From: Emiliania huxleyi CCMP1516
Lineage: Eukaryota; Haptophyta; Isochrysidales; Noelaerhabdaceae
Reading direction: 5' to 3'
Length of the DNA stretch: 64,000 bases
Assembly (NCBI RefSeq): GCF_000372725.1
Contig: NW_005202428.1
Coordinates: 1,555,437 to 1,619,436 of the forward strand
The translations under genes were made by a program, and so were the position numbers. The notes beneath the pieces were generated by a model that saw nothing but the letters and a program-made list of their open reading frames with translations, searched no databases and was not told where the DNA came from. Below, one piece after another: positions 62,301 to 64,000 of this stretch (positions within the stretch are counted from its first letter, which is position 1; each line of letters starts with the position of its first letter).

Positions 62301-64000
62301 TGCTCGCGCTGCTGGTCGTGCACATTGCTCGCGAGACGGTCATGCCGTTTGTGGGGATCGCCGTCAAGTGGTTGGTGATTGGGCGCTACCGCGCGGGCCG
62401 CTCGAGGCTGTGGGGCTCGTACTACCTTCGCTGGTGGTTCGTGAACCAGACCGTCCGCTTCTGCGGTCTCGGCCTCTTCGGCTTGAGCAACGGGCTGCGC
62501 GTGCGCTACCACCGTCTCCTCGGGGCCAAGATTGGCATCGACTGCACAATCGCCAACGACGCCGAAGTGACAGAGCACGACCTCGTCATAATCGGTGACG
62601 GCGTCGCCATCGACTCCAAGGCCACGGTCTCGCCCTTTTGCGTCGACGCCGGAGCTGCCATGCTCAGCGCCATCGAGATTGGCGACAACTGTGTCGTCGG
62701 CGCAAAGACGACCATCGCGCCCGGAGCGCGCCTTGCGGACGGCGTCTGCCTCGGCCCGCTCTCCTCGAGCCACGAGCAACAGGACTCGGACAGCAACAAT
62801 CGCCGCTACTGCCGCGCTGCGTTCCCGCCGCCGTCCACCCGCCTCTGGCTCCTCGTCGGTCTGCCCACCCTCCTCTTTGTCAAGGTGGCCGCGCTCGCGC
62901 TCCCGCTCGCGACCATCTTTTATATGGTGCAGGACCGCGGCGAGGACCCAACAACATGGGGCGCAGCCATCGAGTGGTTCACCTCGCCGCGGCGGCTCAC
63001 ATTTTACGTGCTGCTGCGCGTGCAGCGCGCCGTCGTGCTGCCCTTCGTGGAGCTCTTTGCGATCATTCTGGTGAAGAGGATCGTAATCGGCCGCTTTGTC
63101 GCCGGCCCCCGGACACGATGGAGCCACCTCCAGTTTTGGCTTATGCGCGAGCTGCTGCCCGACGGCCGCCTGTGCGGCGTGCCAGCCCTCATCGGCAACC
63201 ACTGGGGCGGCGTCGCGCTCCTCATGCGGCTGCTCGGCGCGAAGTGTGGCAAGCGGATCTTTTGGCCCGGGAGCGGCGTGGACGTTGTCGAGTACGACCT
63301 GCTCACCATCGAGGACGATGTCGTCTTTGGCTCACGCTCGGTCATCGCCTGCTCGACCGCCGAGGTCAGCCGCCCCGTCGCCCTCTTGCGCGGCGCGAAT
63401 GTGGCGGACCGCTGCTACGTGCTGCCGGGGGTGACGCTCGGCGTCAACGGCTGCCTCGGGTCGGGCTCGCTCGCGCCCGAGGGCGCGCAGCTCGGCGCGG
63501 GCTGCATCACGGTCGGGTCTGCTGGCAATGGGACAGAAGTTTTGGTTGAGGGTGGGCCGGGGCTACGCGCCAACGCGAGGACGACAAAGGCCTTTGGCCG
63601 CACTTTCTACGGGACGCGCAACGAGGCCAACATCGCGGCCGGCGCCATCGAGAACACCGCGGCGTGGTGCTGTGGTTCGTTCTTTGTGCGCCGGACCGTC
63701 GTGCCGCTCTTCGCCGCATTCAACGTGCTGTGCATTGCGGCCGCGGCCGTCTACCGCGCGTTCAACATCGTCGCCGCCTGGCTGCTGCTTGAGCTGGTGT
63801 GGAAGCGCGATAGAGCGCTCGGCCTCGACCCAGCTGTGCTGTGGGCCCCGTCGCCGCCGCCGCCAATCTCGTCGCCGCCGCCGTCGTCGCCGCCGCCGCC
63901 AGCCTTCCCAGGCGACGAGGTCGAGCCTCTGCCGCCGGCAGAGTTTTACGGCGAGATTGAGGAAGTGGGCCGGTGGCTTGGCTTCTCAGAGTACTGGGCC
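59356..64000 (+). CDS. Pls/PosA-like NRPS: adenylation, carrier, transmembrane and left-handed beta-helix domains (3' truncated)
   Basis: Exons 59356-59814 and 59891 to the window end (GT-AG intron of 76 bp, phase 0); at least 1523 residues. The adenylation domain shows A3 (VLHTSGSTGNKKVVPHT), A5 (PSYGMTECMPISSP), A7/A8 (FKTGDLGYLDEDGYLYVTGR, EVINRGGEIIAPSEIE) and A10 Lys (PKTATGKAMR). A carrier domain follows with the phosphopantetheine Ser in FFFSGGSSLLAG (~723). Several TM helices come next (SFLPLFVQSLPLLFF, ALFLALWLTMM, YIAFLLALLVVHIA). A hexapeptide-repeat block starts at GAKIGIDCTIAND, more TMs follow, then a second hexapeptide block (LGAKCGKRIFWPGSGVDVVE). This order is that of bacterial Pls/PosA enzymes (TIGR02353 terminal domain), which include poly-lysine synthetase. 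The substrate here is unknown; the A domain resembles acyl-CoA ligases as much as amino-acid ones. Confidence 0.88.

Overview
This is a nuclear genome fragment from a unicellular eukaryotic alga. It is GC-rich, most genes are broken by short introns, and genes of both strands are packed every 2-4 kb. The gene content includes a voltage-gated proton channel, two in-frame-UGA (selenocysteine) redox enzymes with a recognisable SECIS element, proline-rich cell-surface proteins and an NRPS-like acyl/amino-acid ligase. Together with abundant GC-AG introns and intronic CGAGAT-type decamer repeats, this fits a haptophyte such as a coccolithophore best. The taxon is inference; no marker gene proves it.

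Layout. 1-834: 3' end of an ankyrin-repeat gene (+). 2095-2860: a ~240-bp repeat present twice. 3068-6475: GPATCH1/TGH-type G-patch splicing factor (+), convergent with a two-repeat MYB protein (6928-9696, -). 10856-14381: fucosyltransferase-like gene followed by a PAN-like part (-). 14891-16408: F-box plus degenerate SET protein (-). 16471-18004: class-I amidotransferase-like (BPL_N) protein (-). 18541-22589: SAMHD1-like HD protein with a zinc ribbon (+). 23987-25180: tandem coactosin/ADF-H protein (+). 25505-27986: multi-pass membrane protein (+). 29299-30672: membrane protein with two Cys-rich WCY repeats (-). 31345-31877: small acidic protein (+). 31952-32410: MsrA with UGA at the catalytic Cys (+), convergent with a PRXL2/SelU-like protein, also with in-frame UGA (32859-33503, -). 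34218-36894: proline-rich type I membrane protein (+). 37352-38143: HAD-like protein (+). 38311-39689: 2-aminoadipate/kynurenine-type aminotransferase (-). 40122-40756: DUF1499 protein (-). 40.8-43 kb: repeat-rich. 43119-43790: broken RluA-type pseudouridine synthase (+). 44708-47774: Hv1 proton channel (-). 48009-49692: zinc-binding protein interrupted by a 100-N gap (-). 51.5-54 kb: an unknown gene with a ~950-bp tandem duplication. 54095-55087: DEK-C plus armadillo-like protein (+). 55510-56403: second proline-rich membrane protein (-). 56778-57394: small acidic-tail protein (+). 59356-64000: Pls/PosA-like NRPS (+), running off the window.

Three genome-level signals stand out. First, decamer repeats built on CGAGAT lie in introns and always read in the sense direction of the host gene. 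Second, GC-AG introns are common, and one GA-AG intron is supported by homology in Hv1. Third, in many introns the first 10-40 nt closely resemble the first nt of the downstream exon, as if introns arose by duplication across an AG|G site. Two introns of neighbouring genes also share a 22-nt block. Several stretches (poly-C runs, the 29.1-29.2 kb near-copy, the N gap) look like sequencing or assembly artefacts, so some frameshifts may not be biological.
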